Part shown: one piece after another, positions 19,006 to 28,952 of the stretch
How positions within the stretch are numbered: the first letter of the stretch is position 1
Layout: every line of letters starts with the position of its first letter
Assembly: GCA_947493585.1 (NCBI GenBank)
Contig: CANLRI010000001.1
Location: forward strand, 1,984,001 to 2,048,000
DNA: 64,000 bases
Source: an uncultured Planococcus sp.
Lineage (GTDB): Bacteria; Bacillota; Bacilli; Bacillales_A; Planococcaceae
Direction: 5' to 3'
Translations under genes and position numbers: made by a program
The notes under the pieces: model-generated
Seen by the model: the letters and a program-made list of their open reading frames with translations, nothing else
The model's database searches: none
What the model was told of the DNA's origin: nothing

Positions 19006-19165
19006 CCTATTCCCCTTCATTTCCATAATTAAAGGCGTTTCGCCTCTACATTTTAACATATAGATTCGAAAACGCCTCATTATAAGATAGCTCTATCCCG
19101 CAATCGCGGCCCAGTTGGGTCATTTACGGCGATGGAGATGAAACCCACGCCAATCGGAAATGCTT

Positions 19166-20548
19166 TTATACAGTATAGCCTGGATTTTCTTGTCCTTGCA
19201 GCGCTTCTTGCTGCTTTTCAAGGCGTACGCGCTCAGCTTTTTGGCGCGTCGCAAGCGCTTGTTTTTCACGCTGCTCTTCAACTTCATCTTCAATACCGAA
19301 AATCTGCATGAATAATTCAAGCTGCTCACGCGATTTTTTCGCCGTGCCCATTTCCTTGGCCTGCAAGATCGGTTCTTTCAACAATTGGTTGATGATCGAT
19401 TTGGTGTGCTTGTTGAGGATCTTCTTCTCACGATCCGTCAAATCCGGCATCTTGTTCTCGATGCTTTCCATCGTTTCGGCCTGGATGCCAAGCGCTTTTT
19501 CACGCAGTGCAGAAATGACCGGAACAACGCCGAGCGTACCAAGCCAGTCGTTGAACTGCTCTGCTTCTAGCTCGATCATGCCAGCGATTTGTTTCGCCGC
19601 GCGTTCACGTTCAGCCAAATTGGCTTCAACGATGCCTTGCATATCATCAATGTCATATAGGAAGACATTTTGAAGATCGCCGATGCGCGGATCCATATCA
19701 CGCGGTACCGCGATATCGACCATGAACAATGGCTTGCCTTTTCTCAACTTCTCAACAAACTGCATCAACTCAAGGTCGATAACAAAATCCGTCGAGCCAG
19801 TAGAAGAAATCAAAATATCCGCTTCCAGTAATGCACATTGCAATTGATTTAACGGTTTTGCCATCCCGCCAAATTTATCAGCGAGCACTTCTGCTTTCTC
19901 GAAGGTGCGGTTAATGACCGTAATGCGATCAGCGCCGCTTCCTTGCAGGTTCTTGATGGCAAGTTCGCCCATCTTCCCTGCGCCGAGAATGACGACATGC
20001 TTGTTCTTCAATGAACCGAAGATTTTCTTGCCAAGCTCGACCGCTGCGTAGGAAACCGAAACGGCATTCTCGCCGATCGCCGTTTCGTTATGCGCACGTT
20101 TCGCCAGTGTCACGGCTTGCTTGAACAATTGATTGAATACGGTTCCGGTCGTACCAATTTCTTGGCCTGCGAGGAAACTGGATTTCACTTGGCCGAGAAT
20201 CTGCGTCTCGCCAAGGACCATGGAATCAATTCCGGCAGTGACACGGAACAAATGGTCAATCGCTTCGTCCTGTTCATGAAGGAATAAATACTGGGAGAAC
20301 TGCTCCATCGGAATGTCGAAATACGAAGCCAAGAATTGCTTCACGTAAAAACGACCGGTATGCAGCTGGTCCACGACGGCATAAATCTCCGTCCGGTTGC
20401 ATGTCGATACGATGACGTTCTCCAATATGCTTTTTTGTTGTTGCAGGGCTTGCATCGCTTGCGGAAGCTCGCTTTCAATGAACGATAGCTTCTCGCGGAT
20501 CGATACAGGCGCTGAACGATAGTTGACCCCGACTACGAGTGTATGCAT
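19166..20548 (-). CDS. hemA: Glutamyl-tRNA reductase
   Basis: 460 residues. Reduces Glu-tRNA to glutamate-1-semialdehyde with NADPH, the committed step of haem synthesis. The catalytic cysteine is in [12 protein letters not shown] (about 50), the NADPH site in [12 protein letters not shown] (about 187-198), and a C-terminal dimerisation helix follows. Start at M-H-T-L-V-V-G-V matches the family N-terminus; an in-frame start 27 bases upstream (20575) is possible. First gene of hemAXCDBL. A PerR-type box lies about 150 bp upstream. Confidence 0.96.
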   Translation of the reverse strand: MHTLVVGVNYRSAPVSIREKLSFIESELPQAMQALQQQKSILENVIVSTCNRTEIYAVVDQLHTGRFYVKQFLASYFDIPMEQFSQYLFLHEQDEAIDHLFRVTAGIDSMVLGETQILGQVKSSFLAGQEIGTTGTVFNQLFKQAVTLAKRAHNETAIGENAVSVSYAAVELGKKIFGSLKNKHVVILGAGKMGELAIKNLQGSGADRITVINRTFEKAEVLADKFGGMAKPLNQLQCALLEADILISSTGSTDFVIDLELMQFVEKLRKGKPLFMVDIAVPRDMDPRIGDLQNVFLYDIDDMQGIVEANLAERERAAKQIAGMIELEAEQFNDWLGTLGVVPVISALREKALGIQAETMESIENKMPDLTDREKKILNKHTKSIINQLLKEPILQAKEMGTAKKSREQLELFMQIFGIEDEVEEQREKQALATRQKAERVRLEKQQEALQGQENPGYTV

Positions 20549-20696
20549 GGGTTTAAAACACCTTTCGCGTTCCATTTTTCATTTCCCTAAGTATACCACT
20601 TTTCCATCAGATTATGCCTGCGATTTTGTGAACAAGGCATGAACCTGCTTGAACTTTACTCTATCGTACAAGGGTTTCCGATGTGGAAACTCTACT

Positions 20697-20711
20697 TTAT
20701 AATCATTCTAA
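20697..20711 (-). promoter_or_regulatory. PerR/Fur-type box upstream of hemA
   Basis: TTATAATCATTCTAA differs from the PerR consensus TTATAATNATTATAA at one base. On the minus strand it overlaps TATAAA, a possible -10 for hemA. In B. subtilis the hemAXCDBL operon is PerR-repressed, which supports the call. Confidence 0.65.
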
Positions 20712-20882
20712 ACTTAACTTAATTACAATTCTAGCAAAGCGATTATGGTGTCACAAGTATAACGCTCGTAGTCGGAATTGACTGTGAACTTATGCACAAT
20801 GAATGGTGATTTTCAGGGTGTTGAATTGGGAAAAAGATATGTATATTATCAAAATTAAGTAGGAGATGTATGTGGTGGAGAT

Positions 20883-21000
20883 TGCGCTTCAGGGAGGACG
20901 CTTGCCGAGGGGCGGGTGTTGAGCCAATGTGCCAAAGTGCGCGGCACATTTGTCTCGCCAGCCCGCGCAGTCCCTCCGGCGTCGCCTCCCTTCCGCTCCA
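20883..21000 (-). repeat. Structured intergenic repeat A
   Basis: GC-rich block inside an AT-rich gap. On the minus strand it opens GGAGCGGAAGGGAGGCGAC and ends GCAAGCGTCCTCCCTGAAGCGC, so the ends pair (AGGGAGG with CCTCCCT; GTC with GAC). An inner hairpin AATGTGCC/GGCACATT (20926-20933 with 20943-20950) has a perfect 8 bp stem. The layout resembles the GCGGAAGGCGGCGACTCC ... GAAAGCGTCCGCC element common between genes in Bacillaceae genomes. It has no convincing reading frame. Confidence 0.6.
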
Positions 21001-21027
21001 TCTCTAGTTTTAGCGAGGAAATGAAAT

Positions 21028-21060
21028 TCATCACACATTGAAGTAAGTGTGATGATTTTT
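21028..21060 (+). terminator. Orphan terminator-like hairpin
   Basis: Perfect 9 bp stem TCATCACAC/GTGTGATGA with 10-base loop followed by TTTTT on the plus strand. No plus-strand gene ends here, so it may belong to an unannotated transcript from the repeat region. Confidence 0.35.
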
Positions 21061-21198
21061 GTTCAGCTTCATAAATCCAAATTGAATAGCCACACAGGTT
21101 CATAACTATCAAGTCTAAATAAGCGTTCCCACAAGCTGATGAAGAAAGCCAACAGTGACACTTCTTCGCAAACCACATCCAATGAAATCTAAAAGCCG

Positions 21199-21290
21199 AA
21201 CCGCGCACATGGGCGAGCCGGAGCAATAAGACAAGCGTTCTTCTTGGCTTATGGTGGGAGGCATGCCCCAAGCGGAAGGCGACTACTTTA
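21199..21290. repeat. Structured intergenic repeat B
   Basis: A second GC-richer block in the hemA-ysxC gap, from GAACCGCGCACATGGGCG to AAGCGGAAGGCGACTACT. It has a central hairpin ATAAGaCAAG/CTTGgCTTAT and a GGCATGCC palindrome. It shares the GCGGAAGGCGAC word with repeat A but is otherwise different. No gene seen. Confidence 0.45.
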
Positions 21291-21376
21291 TGAAGAAATA
21301 ACCGATGAGCCATTCATCTCGCTCACTTTTCTAATTATCTCGTTCATATATTTCAGCTGATTACTATACAAAACAA

Positions 21377-21419
21377 AAAACAAGACCCGGAAAATCATTG
21401 ATTTTCCGGGTCTTGTTTA
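21377..21419 (-). terminator. Terminator of lonA-ysxC
   Basis: Perfect hairpin AAACAAGACCCGGAAAATC / GATTTTCCGGGTCTTGTTT, followed by T-rich sequence on the minus strand. Confidence 0.92.
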
Positions 21420-21451
21420 ATTTAAAGCCAGTCAAGTGAATGCCTGCTGGC

Positions 21452-22033
21452 TTACATGCGTTTTTCGATTTCCTGCCAAGCGGCTTCTTGGCCAAGACCT
21501 GTTTCGGAAGAAAAGACGATTAATGGATCGCCTTTCTCCATGTCCAGTCCTTCACGGACGATTTTCTTATGCTTATCCCATTTGCCTTTCGGGATCTTAT
21601 CGGCTTTTGTTGCGATGATAATGCAAGGAATATTGTAATGTTTCATGAAATCATACATCATCTGATCATCTTTGCTCGGCGGATGGCGAAGATCGACGAT
21701 TTGGACCACTGCACGCAATTGCTCACGGCTTGTAATGTATGTCTCAATCATCTTGCCCCATGATTCGCGCTCGCTTTTCGATACTTTTGCGTAGCCGTAT
21801 CCCGGAACATCGACGAAAAATAAATCTTCTTCGATTTTATAGAAGTTCAAGGTTTGCGTCTTGCCGGGTTTGGACGAAATACGCGCCATGCTTTTGCGCC
21901 CGATCAACTTATTGATAAAAGATGATTTCCCGACATTTGAACGCCCTGCTAATGCAAACTCGGGAAGCTCGGTTTCCGGGTATTGTGCTGGACGAACTGC
22001 GCTGATTACTAATTCTACGTTATGGACCTTCAT
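21452..22033 (-). CDS. ysxC: Ribosome biogenesis GTP-binding protein YsxC/EngB
   Basis: 193 residues. Essential GTPase of the TrmE-Era-EngA-EngB group that helps assemble the 50S subunit. G1 [10 protein letters not shown] (about 30-39), G3 [10 protein letters not shown] (about 75-84) and G4 TKADK (about 142-146) are intact. Its ATG overlaps the lonA stop (ATGA), so it is translated in the same operon as lonA, as in B. subtilis. Confidence 0.97.
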   Translation of the reverse strand: MKVHNVELVISAVRPAQYPETELPEFALAGRSNVGKSSFINKLIGRKSMARISSKPGKTQTLNFYKIEEDLFFVDVPGYGYAKVSKSERESWGKMIETYITSREQLRAVVQIVDLRHPPSKDDQMMYDFMKHYNIPCIIIATKADKIPKGKWDKHKKIVREGLDMEKGDPLIVFSSETGLGQEAAWQEIEKRM

Positions 22034-24357
22034 TTTTTTGCTCCTTCCAACGCGATTTCAAGCGCCTGTTCCGCTTGGCTGACGAGATGGAATTCCAATT
22101 CTTCACGAATCGTTTCCGGAATATCGTCAAGGTCGCGTTCGTTTTCCGCTGGGACGATAATCGTCTTCAATCCCGCACGGTGGGCGCTCAAGGTTTTTTC
22201 CTTCAGCCCGCCGATTGGCAAGACGCGTCCGCGAAGGGTGATTTCTCCAGTCATGCCGACGTCACGGCGCACCGGGCGCTTCGTGAGTGCTGAAACGAGC
22301 GCTGTCGCAATCGTCACACCGGCGGATGGGCCATCTTTTGGAACGGCTCCTTCCGGCACGTGGATATGGATATCGTGCGCTTCTTGGAAGTTCGGGTCAA
22401 TGCTGAGCGACTCTGCCTGTGCACGGACAAACGATAAAGCCGTCTGTGCAGACTCTTTCATGACATCGCCCAGTTTACCAGTCAATTGCAGCTTGCCTTT
22501 GCCTGCAGATAAAGACACTTCGATCTGCAAGGTGTCCCCGCCGACAGCGGTATAAGCAAGGCCAGTCGCAACACCGATCTGGTTTTGTGTTTCAGCCACG
22601 CCGTAGCGGAATTTCTTCTTGCCGAGATAGCTCTCGACTTCTTCCGCGCCGACCGTCACCTGTTCTTTTTCTTTAGAGACGATTTGTTTGGTTACTTTCC
22701 GGCAAACAGAAGCGATTTGGCGTTCTAGACCGCGCACGCCGGCTTCCCGCGTGTAATAACGGATCATGGAAACGAATGCTTCTTCTTTGAAGTCCAATTG
22801 CTCTGGCGTCATGCCGTGCTCTTTCAATTGTTTAGGCGCCAAATGGTTTTTGGCGATCAATTTTTTCTCAAGTTCTGTATAGCCTGCGATCGAAATGACT
22901 TCCATACGGTCACGCAGCGGCCCTGGAATCGATCCAAGGTCATTGGCGGTCGCAATGAACAGCACGTTCGATAGATCATAGCTTTCTTCAATGTAATGGT
23001 CGCTGAAGGAATTGTTTTGTTCAGGGTCCAATACTTCAAGCATTGCGGACGACGGATCGCCACGGAAGTCGTTGGACATTTTATCGATTTCATCAAGCAA
23101 GAAGACCGGATTAACGGTGCCTGCTTTTTTCATGCCTTGAATGATGCGTCCCGGCATGGCGCCGACATAAGTTCGGCGATGTCCGCGGATTTCGGATTCA
23201 TCACGCACGCCGCCAAGCGAGATGCGGACGAAATTGCGGTCGAGCGAATCGGCGATTGAACGGGCAAGTGAAGTCTTCCCGACACCAGGAGGCCCCACGA
23301 GGCAAAGGATCGGACCGCGCAGCGATTTGGTCATCTGCTGGACAGCCAAATACTCCAGCACGCGTTCTTTTACGGTTTCAAGACCGTCGTGATCGCGGTT
23401 TAGCACTTCTTCTGCATAATTGATATCCAAGCGGTCTTCAGTTGCTTCAGACCAAGGAATCGTTACGAGCCATTCGATGTAATTGCGAATGATGCCGCTT
23501 TCTGCCGCAGCTGAAGGCAATTTTTCATAGCGGTCCAATTCTTTTAACGCTGTCTTTTCGGTCGATTCCGGCATGCCGGCTTCTTCGATGCGTTTTTTCA
23601 AGTCAGCCACTTCTGCACCTTTGCCATCCTTGTCGCCAAGTTCGGTTTGGATCGCTTTCATCTGCTCACGAAGATAAAACTCTTTTTGGGTTTGCTCCAT
23701 CGCTTTTTTCACACGGTCGTTGATGCGTTTCTCAATGTCTGCCACTTCCTGCTCATTGTGCAGGCGGCTGATTAAAAGTTCGAGGCGTTTTGTGATATCG
23801 AAAGTTTCGAGCACTTCCTGCTTCCCTTGCAATTTCAGTGAAAGATGAGACGCGATCATATCCGCTAAACGGCCCGGTTCTTCGATGTCCGATACGGTAT
23901 TGAAGGTTTCAGTCGTCACTTTTTTCGAGCCTTTGCCGAAGATTTCGAATTGCTCAAGCAAAATGCGCATCAAAGCATCTTGTTCGGCATCGCGCTCAGG
24001 TTCATCCGGGAATGAAGTGACTTCCACTTGCGTGAACTTCTCCCCTTCTTCGTATTGGTTCCATTGGCCGCGTTCAAGGCCCTCCACAAGCACACGGATC
24101 GTACCGTTTGGCAATTTCAGCATTTGCTTTACGTACGCCAAGGTACCGATTTTATGCAAATCGTCTTTATCCGGTTGCTCCACTGCCATATCTTTTTGAG
24201 TCGCCAAAAAGACGATTTGGTCATCCATCATTGCTTGCTCCAGCGCTGCTACTGAACGCTCCCGGCCGACATCGATATGCAGGACCATCGACGGGAAGAC
24301 GAGCAGCCCGCGGAGTGGCAAGAGCGGTACTTGTTTTGTCACTTTTTTCTTCGCCAT
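22030..24357 (-). CDS. lonA: ATP-dependent protease LonA
   Basis: 775 residues, the length of B. subtilis LonA. N-terminal LON substrate domain, AAA+ module with Walker [10 protein letters not shown] (about 350-358), and a protease domain with catalytic Ser in [10 protein letters not shown] (about 672) and Lys in [14 protein letters not shown] (about 715). Start at M-A-K-K-K chosen because GGAGGTG lies 9 bases upstream, inside the longer frame. The related lonB gene that sits next door in B. subtilis is missing. Confidence 0.97.
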   Translation of the reverse strand: MAKKKVTKQVPLLPLRGLLVFPSMVLHIDVGRERSVAALEQAMMDDQIVFLATQKDMAVEQPDKDDLHKIGTLAYVKQMLKLPNGTIRVLVEGLERGQWNQYEEGEKFTQVEVTSFPDEPERDAEQDALMRILLEQFEIFGKGSKKVTTETFNTVSDIEEPGRLADMIASHLSLKLQGKQEVLETFDITKRLELLISRLHNEQEVADIEKRINDRVKKAMEQTQKEFYLREQMKAIQTELGDKDGKGAEVADLKKRIEEAGMPESTEKTALKELDRYEKLPSAAAESGIIRNYIEWLVTIPWSEATEDRLDINYAEEVLNRDHDGLETVKERVLEYLAVQQMTKSLRGPILCLVGPPGVGKTSLARSIADSLDRNFVRISLGGVRDESEIRGHRRTYVGAMPGRIIQGMKKAGTVNPVFLLDEIDKMSNDFRGDPSSAMLEVLDPEQNNSFSDHYIEESYDLSNVLFIATANDLGSIPGPLRDRMEVISIAGYTELEKKLIAKNHLAPKQLKEHGMTPEQLDFKEEAFVSMIRYYTREAGVRGLERQIASVCRKVTKQIVSKEKEQVTVGAEEVESYLGKKKFRYGVAETQNQIGVATGLAYTAVGGDTLQIEVSLSAGKGKLQLTGKLGDVMKESAQTALSFVRAQAESLSIDPNFQEAHDIHIHVPEGAVPKDGPSAGVTIATALVSALTKRPVRRDVGMTGEITLRGRVLPIGGLKEKTLSAHRAGLKTIIVPAENERDLDDIPETIREELEFHLVSQAEQALEIALEGAKK

Positions 24358-24442
24358 AACTAAGTGCACCTCCGTCATTTCTCTTTCTCTCTGTCAGTCT
24401 GCGCCAATTAAATCGGAGACTGTTGCATTTTTCGTGGAAAAA

Positions 24443-24488
24443 GGGCTGACCCCCATACGCGCGGATGTGCACGATTCAGAGTCAGCCC
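24443..24488 (-). terminator. Terminator between clpX and lonA
   Basis: Stem GGGCTGAC/GTCAGCCC with a long loop, followed on the minus strand by TTTTTCC. A second hairpin CATCCGC/GCGGATG lies over the clpX stop codon. Confidence 0.7.
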
Positions 24489-24521
24489 GTATCATCCTAT
24501 TCTTGTGCATCCGCCTAACAA

Positions 24522-25793
24522 TTAAGCGGATGTTTTTTCGTTATTGCCGTTATCGTACTCAGTGCCATCTTCCAGCATCAATTTCGGCTGTGAATTCTCG
24601 GTCACTGTTTCTTTTGTAATGATGCATTCGACAATATCTTCACGCGAAGGCAAATCATACATCACATCAAGCATGATGTTCTCGATGATTGAGCGCAATC
24701 CGCGCGCGCCTGTTTTCCGCTCGATCGCGAGGCGGGAAATTTCAATCAGCGCGTCATGTTCGAATGTCAATGTAACGCCATCAAGCTCCATCATCTTCTG
24801 GTATTGCTTGATAAGGGCGTTTTTCGGCTCTGTCAAAATTTGCACAAGTGCATTTTCATCCAATTGCTCAAGGCTTGCGAGCACTGGCAGACGGCCGATA
24901 AATTCAGGGATCAGGCCAAACTTCAACAAGTCCTCTGGAATCAATTGGCTAAGAAGGGACTTGTCATCCATTTCTTCTTTGTTCGGATCTGCGCCAAAGC
25001 CGATGATTTTATTGCCGAGACGGCGTTTAATGATTTGTTCAACGCCATCAAACGCACCACCTACGATGAACAAGACGTTCGTCGTATCGATTTGAATGAA
25101 TTCCTGATGAGGATGCTTGCGTCCGCCTTGTGGGGGAACGCTTGCCGTTGTGCCTTCCAGGATTTTCAACAAAGCTTGTTGTACGCCTTCACCGGATACA
25201 TCGCGCGTAATGGACGGGTTCTCGGATTTGCGTGCCACTTTATCGATTTCATCGATGTAAATGATGCCTTTTTCTGCACGGTCCACATCGTAGTCTGCAG
25301 CTTGGATCAATTTAAGCAAGATGTTCTCGACATCTTCCCCGACATAACCAGCTTCAGTAAGCGATGTAGCGTCCGCAATGGCAAATGGTACGTTCAGGAT
25401 ACGCGCGAGCGTTTGCGCGAGCAAGGTTTTCCCGCTTCCTGTTGGCCCGATCAAGACGATATTGGATTTCGAAAGTTCGACATCGTCGATCTTGCTTTGG
25501 GAATTGACGCGTTTGTAATGGTTGTAAACCGCGACTGCCAAGGATTTTTTCGCCTTGTCCTGGCCGATTACATAGCCGCCAAGGATATCCATGATTTCTT
25601 TTGGTTTTGGTACTTCTTTGAACTCAGTTTCTTCTTCTGTTCCGAGTTCCTCTTCTACGATTTCTGTGCAAAGCTCGATGCACTCGTCACAAATATATAC
25701 ACCTGGCCCTGCGACCAGTTTACGAACTTGTTCCTGCGGTTTACCGCAAAACGAACATTTCAAATGCTCTTTTTCATCATTGAATTTGAACAA
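24522..25793 (-). CDS. clpX: ATP-dependent Clp protease ATP-binding subunit ClpX
   Basis: 423 residues. AAA+ unfoldase that feeds ClpP. Zinc-binding domain C-S-F-C ... C-D-E-C in the first 40 residues, Walker A GPTGSGKT (about 117-124), pore loop GYVGED, Walker [10 protein letters not shown], and the IGF loop (NKIIGFG) for ClpP docking are all present. The start is taken as TTG at 25793 because AGGGGTG is well placed for it and the protein then begins FKFNDEK as in relatives; the in-frame GTG nine bases upstream lies inside the Shine-Dalgarno. Confidence 0.96.
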   Translation of the reverse strand: MFKFNDEKEHLKCSFCGKPQEQVRKLVAGPGVYICDECIELCTEIVEEELGTEEETEFKEVPKPKEIMDILGGYVIGQDKAKKSLAVAVYNHYKRVNSQSKIDDVELSKSNIVLIGPTGSGKTLLAQTLARILNVPFAIADATSLTEAGYVGEDVENILLKLIQAADYDVDRAEKGIIYIDEIDKVARKSENPSITRDVSGEGVQQALLKILEGTTASVPPQGGRKHPHQEFIQIDTTNVLFIVGGAFDGVEQIIKRRLGNKIIGFGADPNKEEMDDKSLLSQLIPEDLLKFGLIPEFIGRLPVLASLEQLDENALVQILTEPKNALIKQYQKMMELDGVTLTFEHDALIEISRLAIERKTGARGLRSIIENIMLDVMYDLPSREDIVECIITKETVTENSQPKLMLEDGTEYDNGNNEKTSA

Positions 25794-25837
25794 TGTAGTC
25801 ACCCCTATTCAAGCCATTATGTTACAAGATTATTTTG

Positions 25838-25866
25838 ATTGTATCAACTAATTAGAACTATGCCAA
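25838..25866 (-). promoter_or_regulatory. SigA-type promoter of clpX
   Basis: Minus strand TTGGCA - 17 bp - TACAAT, about 45 bp before the clpX start. Confidence 0.7.
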
Positions 25867-25919
25867 AGAAACTGGCTTCATATGTAGGAACTTGATTTTG
25901 TTTGCCAATATGTATAGAA

Positions 25920-25946
25920 AACAAGGTGCGGTTGCCGCACCTTGTT
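25920..25946 (-). terminator. Terminator of tig
   Basis: Perfect 12 bp stem AACAAGGTGCGG/CCGCACCTTGTT with 3-base loop between the tig stop and the clpX promoter; the T-run after it is weak. Confidence 0.85.
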
Positions 25947-25965
25947 CTATTAAAAATCTTATGTG

Positions 25966-27267
25966 TTATTCAGCAGCTTTTGCGTCAGAGATCTTAGCGT
26001 TCTCTACTAGGAACTCAACCGTGTTCTGCATACGGATATCGTTTTCTAGCATTTCAGTTCCGCCTAGAGCTGTTTTGATCTGTTCAGCGTCCATGTTGAA
26101 TTGGCCAGCCATTTTCTCAAGCTCTTTGTCGATATCTTCAGAAGTGACTTCCATGTTTTCTGCTTTAGCGATCGCTTCAAGCGTCAATGATACGCGTACG
26201 CGTGTTTCAGCGTCAGCTTTCATTTGCTCGCGAAGTGCATCTTCGTCTTGGCCTGAGAACTGGAAGTACAATTCCTTGTTCATGCCTTGCTGGCTTAGGC
26301 GTTGCTCGAAGTCTTGCATCATGCGGTCGATTTCAGAATCGATCATCGCTTGCGGGATTTCAACTGTAGCGTTTTCTGCTGCTTTTTGCACAAGCTGATC
26401 GCGCATTTGTGTTTCAGAAGCGTTTTCTTTCTCCGCTTTCAAGTTTTCTTTCATTTTCGTGCGAAGCGCGTCAAGGCCTTCTACTTCTTCGTCAAGTTCT
26501 TTAGCGAACTCGTCGTTTAGTTCAGGAAGTTCTTTCGCTTTCACTTCGTTTACCGTCACTTTGAATGTTGCTGATTTTCCAGCAAGTTCTTCAGCGTGGT
26601 ATTCTTCAGGGAAAGTGACTTCAACGTCTTTTTGTTCGCCTGTTTTAGCGCCGACCAATTGCTCTTCGAAGCCAGGGATGAATGAGTTAGAACCGATTTC
26701 TAGCGAGTAGTCATTGCCTGCTCCGCCTTCAAACGCTTCTCCGTCTACGAATCCTTCGAAGTCGATGACAGCTGTGTCGCCGTTTTCAACTTGCCCGTCT
26801 TCTTTGACAGTCAATTCAGCCATGCGTTCTTGGCTTTCTTTCAATTGTGCTTCGATTTCCTCATCCGTCACATTCGTGTCTTCTTTAGAAACTTCAAGCC
26901 CTTTGTATTCACCGAGTTCCACTTCAGGTTTCACTGTTACTTTAGCAGTGAAGACCAACGGCTCGTTCTTTTCCAATTTTTCGATGTCGATTTCAGGGCG
27001 GTCAACCGGGTTGATGCCTGCTTCTTCGACTGCGTTCGCGTAAGCGTCAGGCAGGATGAAATCTAGTGCATCCTGGTAAAGAGATTCTACACCGAAACGT
27101 TTTTCGAACATTTGGCGAGGCATTTTTCCTTTGCGGAATCCTGGTACGTTAATTTCTTTAACGACTTTTTTAAACGCTTTATCAAGCGCGCCGTTTACTT
27201 CTTCAGCCGGTACTTCTACTGTAAGAACTCCGACATTACCTTCTTGCTTTTCCCATTTTGCTGACAT
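25966..27267 (-). CDS. tig: Trigger factor
   Basis: 433 residues. Ribosome-bound chaperone and peptidyl-prolyl isomerase. Ribosome-binding loop G-F-R-K-G-K (about 43-48), FKBP-type isomerase domain (about 160-250, [17 protein letters not shown]) and a helical C-terminal chaperone arm are in order. ATG at 27267 has GGAGGG seven bases upstream. The gene has its own promoter and terminator. Confidence 0.97.
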   Translation of the reverse strand: MSAKWEKQEGNVGVLTVEVPAEEVNGALDKAFKKVVKEINVPGFRKGKMPRQMFEKRFGVESLYQDALDFILPDAYANAVEEAGINPVDRPEIDIEKLEKNEPLVFTAKVTVKPEVELGEYKGLEVSKEDTNVTDEEIEAQLKESQERMAELTVKEDGQVENGDTAVIDFEGFVDGEAFEGGAGNDYSLEIGSNSFIPGFEEQLVGAKTGEQKDVEVTFPEEYHAEELAGKSATFKVTVNEVKAKELPELNDEFAKELDEEVEGLDALRTKMKENLKAEKENASETQMRDQLVQKAAENATVEIPQAMIDSEIDRMMQDFEQRLSQQGMNKELYFQFSGQDEDALREQMKADAETRVRVSLTLEAIAKAENMEVTSEDIDKELEKMAGQFNMDAEQIKTALGGTEMLENDIRMQNTVEFLVENAKISDAKAAE

Positions 27268-27336
27268 GTATAAGCCCTCCAAACAATTTTTTACAAAGTC
27301 ATGTACGATATTTGTACGATTTTTGACAACCTCCAC

Positions 27337-27364
27337 ATTATATCACACATATGAGCAGGTTCAA
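27337..27364 (-). promoter_or_regulatory. SigA-type promoter of tig
   Basis: Minus strand TTGAAC - 16 bp - TATAAT, about 70 bp before the tig start; the -35 overlaps the end of the ysoA-like gene region. The leader has a direct repeat of TCGTACA. Confidence 0.7.
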
Positions 27365-27370
27365 CTATTT

Positions 27371-28351
27371 CTATCCATTGCGCAATTCTATGTATGCCTC
27401 GGCCTGCATGAGCATTTCCAGCAGTTTCGGATCAGCTTTTATATCGGCGTCGCCGCTGAACAAACTATCGAGATACGCATGGTAGGCTGCGGCGATTTCC
27501 ATTTCCTCAAACTCTTCCCAAAAAAACGGGTACAGGAGGTAAATATGCCGGTCGACCAGTTCCATCGCCATCTGCAACTTGGCCGGCTCTTTTTCCAACG
27601 CCTCTTCCAAACGCTTGCGAATACCGAGGAGACGTTCGTCCTTCAGCGGATCCGGCAACTCGCTGATGGCAAGCTCGTTTTTATAATGGAATTTTTCAAC
27701 ACGCACAGACCCGCTTACTTGCTGTTCACGCAGCATTAGCAAAAGATAAGATTTCGCCACCCAATCCACTTCCGGATGCTTAATCAATTCAATCAATTGC
27801 TTCTTCATGGCAGGATACGCTTCTTTTGGCAACTCAGTCACCCGTTGCTCCTGCTCAGACGCGCTTAGCGGCAAAAATTGCTCCAAGCCGAACTGGCCCG
27901 TTTCCCGTTTGGCAGAGGCTGCGCTTTCAGCGATTCGTTCATTGAGGTCGCGCAATTGATGGAATTGCTCCAAACGTTCTTTCGGCAGAACATTTTCCTC
28001 GATGAGCACTTCAATCATCTTCTCTGCTTCTTCGAATTGCTTTACTTGCATTAAAATGCTTATGTATAGCTCCATCGTCTCCAAATAATGAATCGGCCCG
28101 ACGCGCAGCAATTCCTGCACAACTTCAAGCGCTTCTTCGAATTCTCCCAGCTCATACAAGCTGTACGCATATCCGCCGAGCGCCGCCGCATGGTCCGGTT
28201 CGTAGACGAGCACTTGATACAGTTTATCGCGTGCATTGGCGTATTGTTCATTCTTTAAACTGGTCATCCCCTCCGAAAGCAAACGTGTGACCGTTGTCGG
28301 AAAGACGATGACATTGCCCTTGCGCTTCAAATCCCCAAACTTCTTCCGCAT
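27371..28351 (-). CDS. ysoA: Tetratricopeptide-repeat protein (YsoA-like)
   Basis: 326 residues. After a basic N-terminus, TPR-type helices are visible (about 30-125: ARDKLYQVLVYEPDHAAALGGYAYSLYELGEFEEALEV). The rest is acidic and helical. It stands upstream of tig as ysoA does in B. subtilis. Start at M-R-K-K-F chosen for AGAGGTGG upstream. Function unknown; TPRs point to protein-protein contacts. Confidence 0.8.
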   Translation of the reverse strand: MRKKFGDLKRKGNVIVFPTTVTRLLSEGMTSLKNEQYANARDKLYQVLVYEPDHAAALGGYAYSLYELGEFEEALEVVQELLRVGPIHYLETMELYISILMQVKQFEEAEKMIEVLIEENVLPKERLEQFHQLRDLNERIAESAASAKRETGQFGLEQFLPLSASEQEQRVTELPKEAYPAMKKQLIELIKHPEVDWVAKSYLLLMLREQQVSGSVRVEKFHYKNELAISELPDPLKDERLLGIRKRLEEALEKEPAKLQMAMELVDRHIYLLYPFFWEEFEEMEIAAAYHAYLDSLFSGDADIKADPKLLEMLMQAEAYIELRNG

Positions 28352-28415
28352 CCTACCACCTCTTTGTCCATTCATCATACCATAGGAAAATACACTGTGA
28401 AAATGAAAGCCGGCG

Positions 28416-28850
28416 CTAGTTTGCGCCAGCCTCTTCACCGTTCAGAACCAGTTTGTACGCGACGTCCGCTTTTAAGGAATGGGCGACCGGGCAATACTTC
28501 TCCCCGCTCACTTCGATGGCATGCCAAACTTTCGCTGCGTCGATGTCCCCTTCAACAATAAAGCTTACCGTAATCGCCAAAAATTCCTTCGGCGGGTTCC
28601 GACGCTTGTCTCCTTCCGTGACGATTTCGATAGAGCGCACCTCTTTCATCTTGGCACGCAAAATCATCACGACGTCCATTCCAACGCACCCCGCAAGCGA
28701 GCCGAGCAAAGCCTGCATCGGAAGCAAGCCTTGATCGTTGCCGACTCCCTGGTGGGCATCCATCCGGAGCGTGTGCCCACCCTGTCCCGTAGCTTCAAAT
28801 ACAAAATCTCCTTGCCATTTCGTGCTGAGCTTCAGTTGATCGGTTTCCAT
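28416..28850 (-). CDS. OsmC/Ohr-family protein
   Basis: 144 residues. The two conserved cysteines of the OsmC fold are in LAGCVGMDVV (about 53) and KYCPVAHSL (about 118), so a peroxidase using thiols against organic or inorganic hydroperoxides is likely, closest to the OsmC/YhfA branch. Start at M-E-T-D-Q chosen for GAGGAGTG upstream. It converges on no neighbour and is followed by ysoA. Confidence 0.88.
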   Translation of the reverse strand: METDQLKLSTKWQGDFVFEATGQGGHTLRMDAHQGVGNDQGLLPMQALLGSLAGCVGMDVVMILRAKMKEVRSIEIVTEGDKRRNPPKEFLAITVSFIVEGDIDAAKVWHAIEVSGEKYCPVAHSLKADVAYKLVLNGEEAGAN

Positions 28851-28919
28851 ATTCAACACACTCCTCACATCTTTTCATTAGTTTATCACTCAGGGCTCCT
28901 GCATTCATCTGTTAAATTT

Positions 28920-28952
28920 AAAAACTGCCCACGCTTCAGCGGGACAGTTTCA
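28920..28952 (-). terminator. Terminator of the ydcF-like gene
   Basis: Imperfect hairpin AAACTGTCCCGC ... GCGTGGGCAGTTTTT on the minus strand over the stop codon. Confidence 0.7.

Noticed and set aside
20743-21313. Two minus-strand reading frames (68 and 152 codons) in the hemA-ysxC gap
   Set aside because: They run through repeats A and B, have no family look, low-complexity composition, and no ribosome site; best explained as chance frames over structured DNA.
24507-24535. Hairpin CATCCGC/GCGGATG with TTTTTT on the plus strand near the clpX stop
   Set aside because: The T-run faces the plus strand where no gene ends; the proper minus-strand terminator is at 24443-24488.
24756-25838. A 360-codon plus-strand frame opposite clpX
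   Set aside because: It is the antisense of a fully conserved gene; composition (rich in F, C, H) is typical of a shadow frame, and clpX is unquestionable.
27300-27330. Direct repeats TCGTACA in the tig leader as a regulator site
   Set aside because: Only two short copies, no symmetry or known regulator; too little to call.
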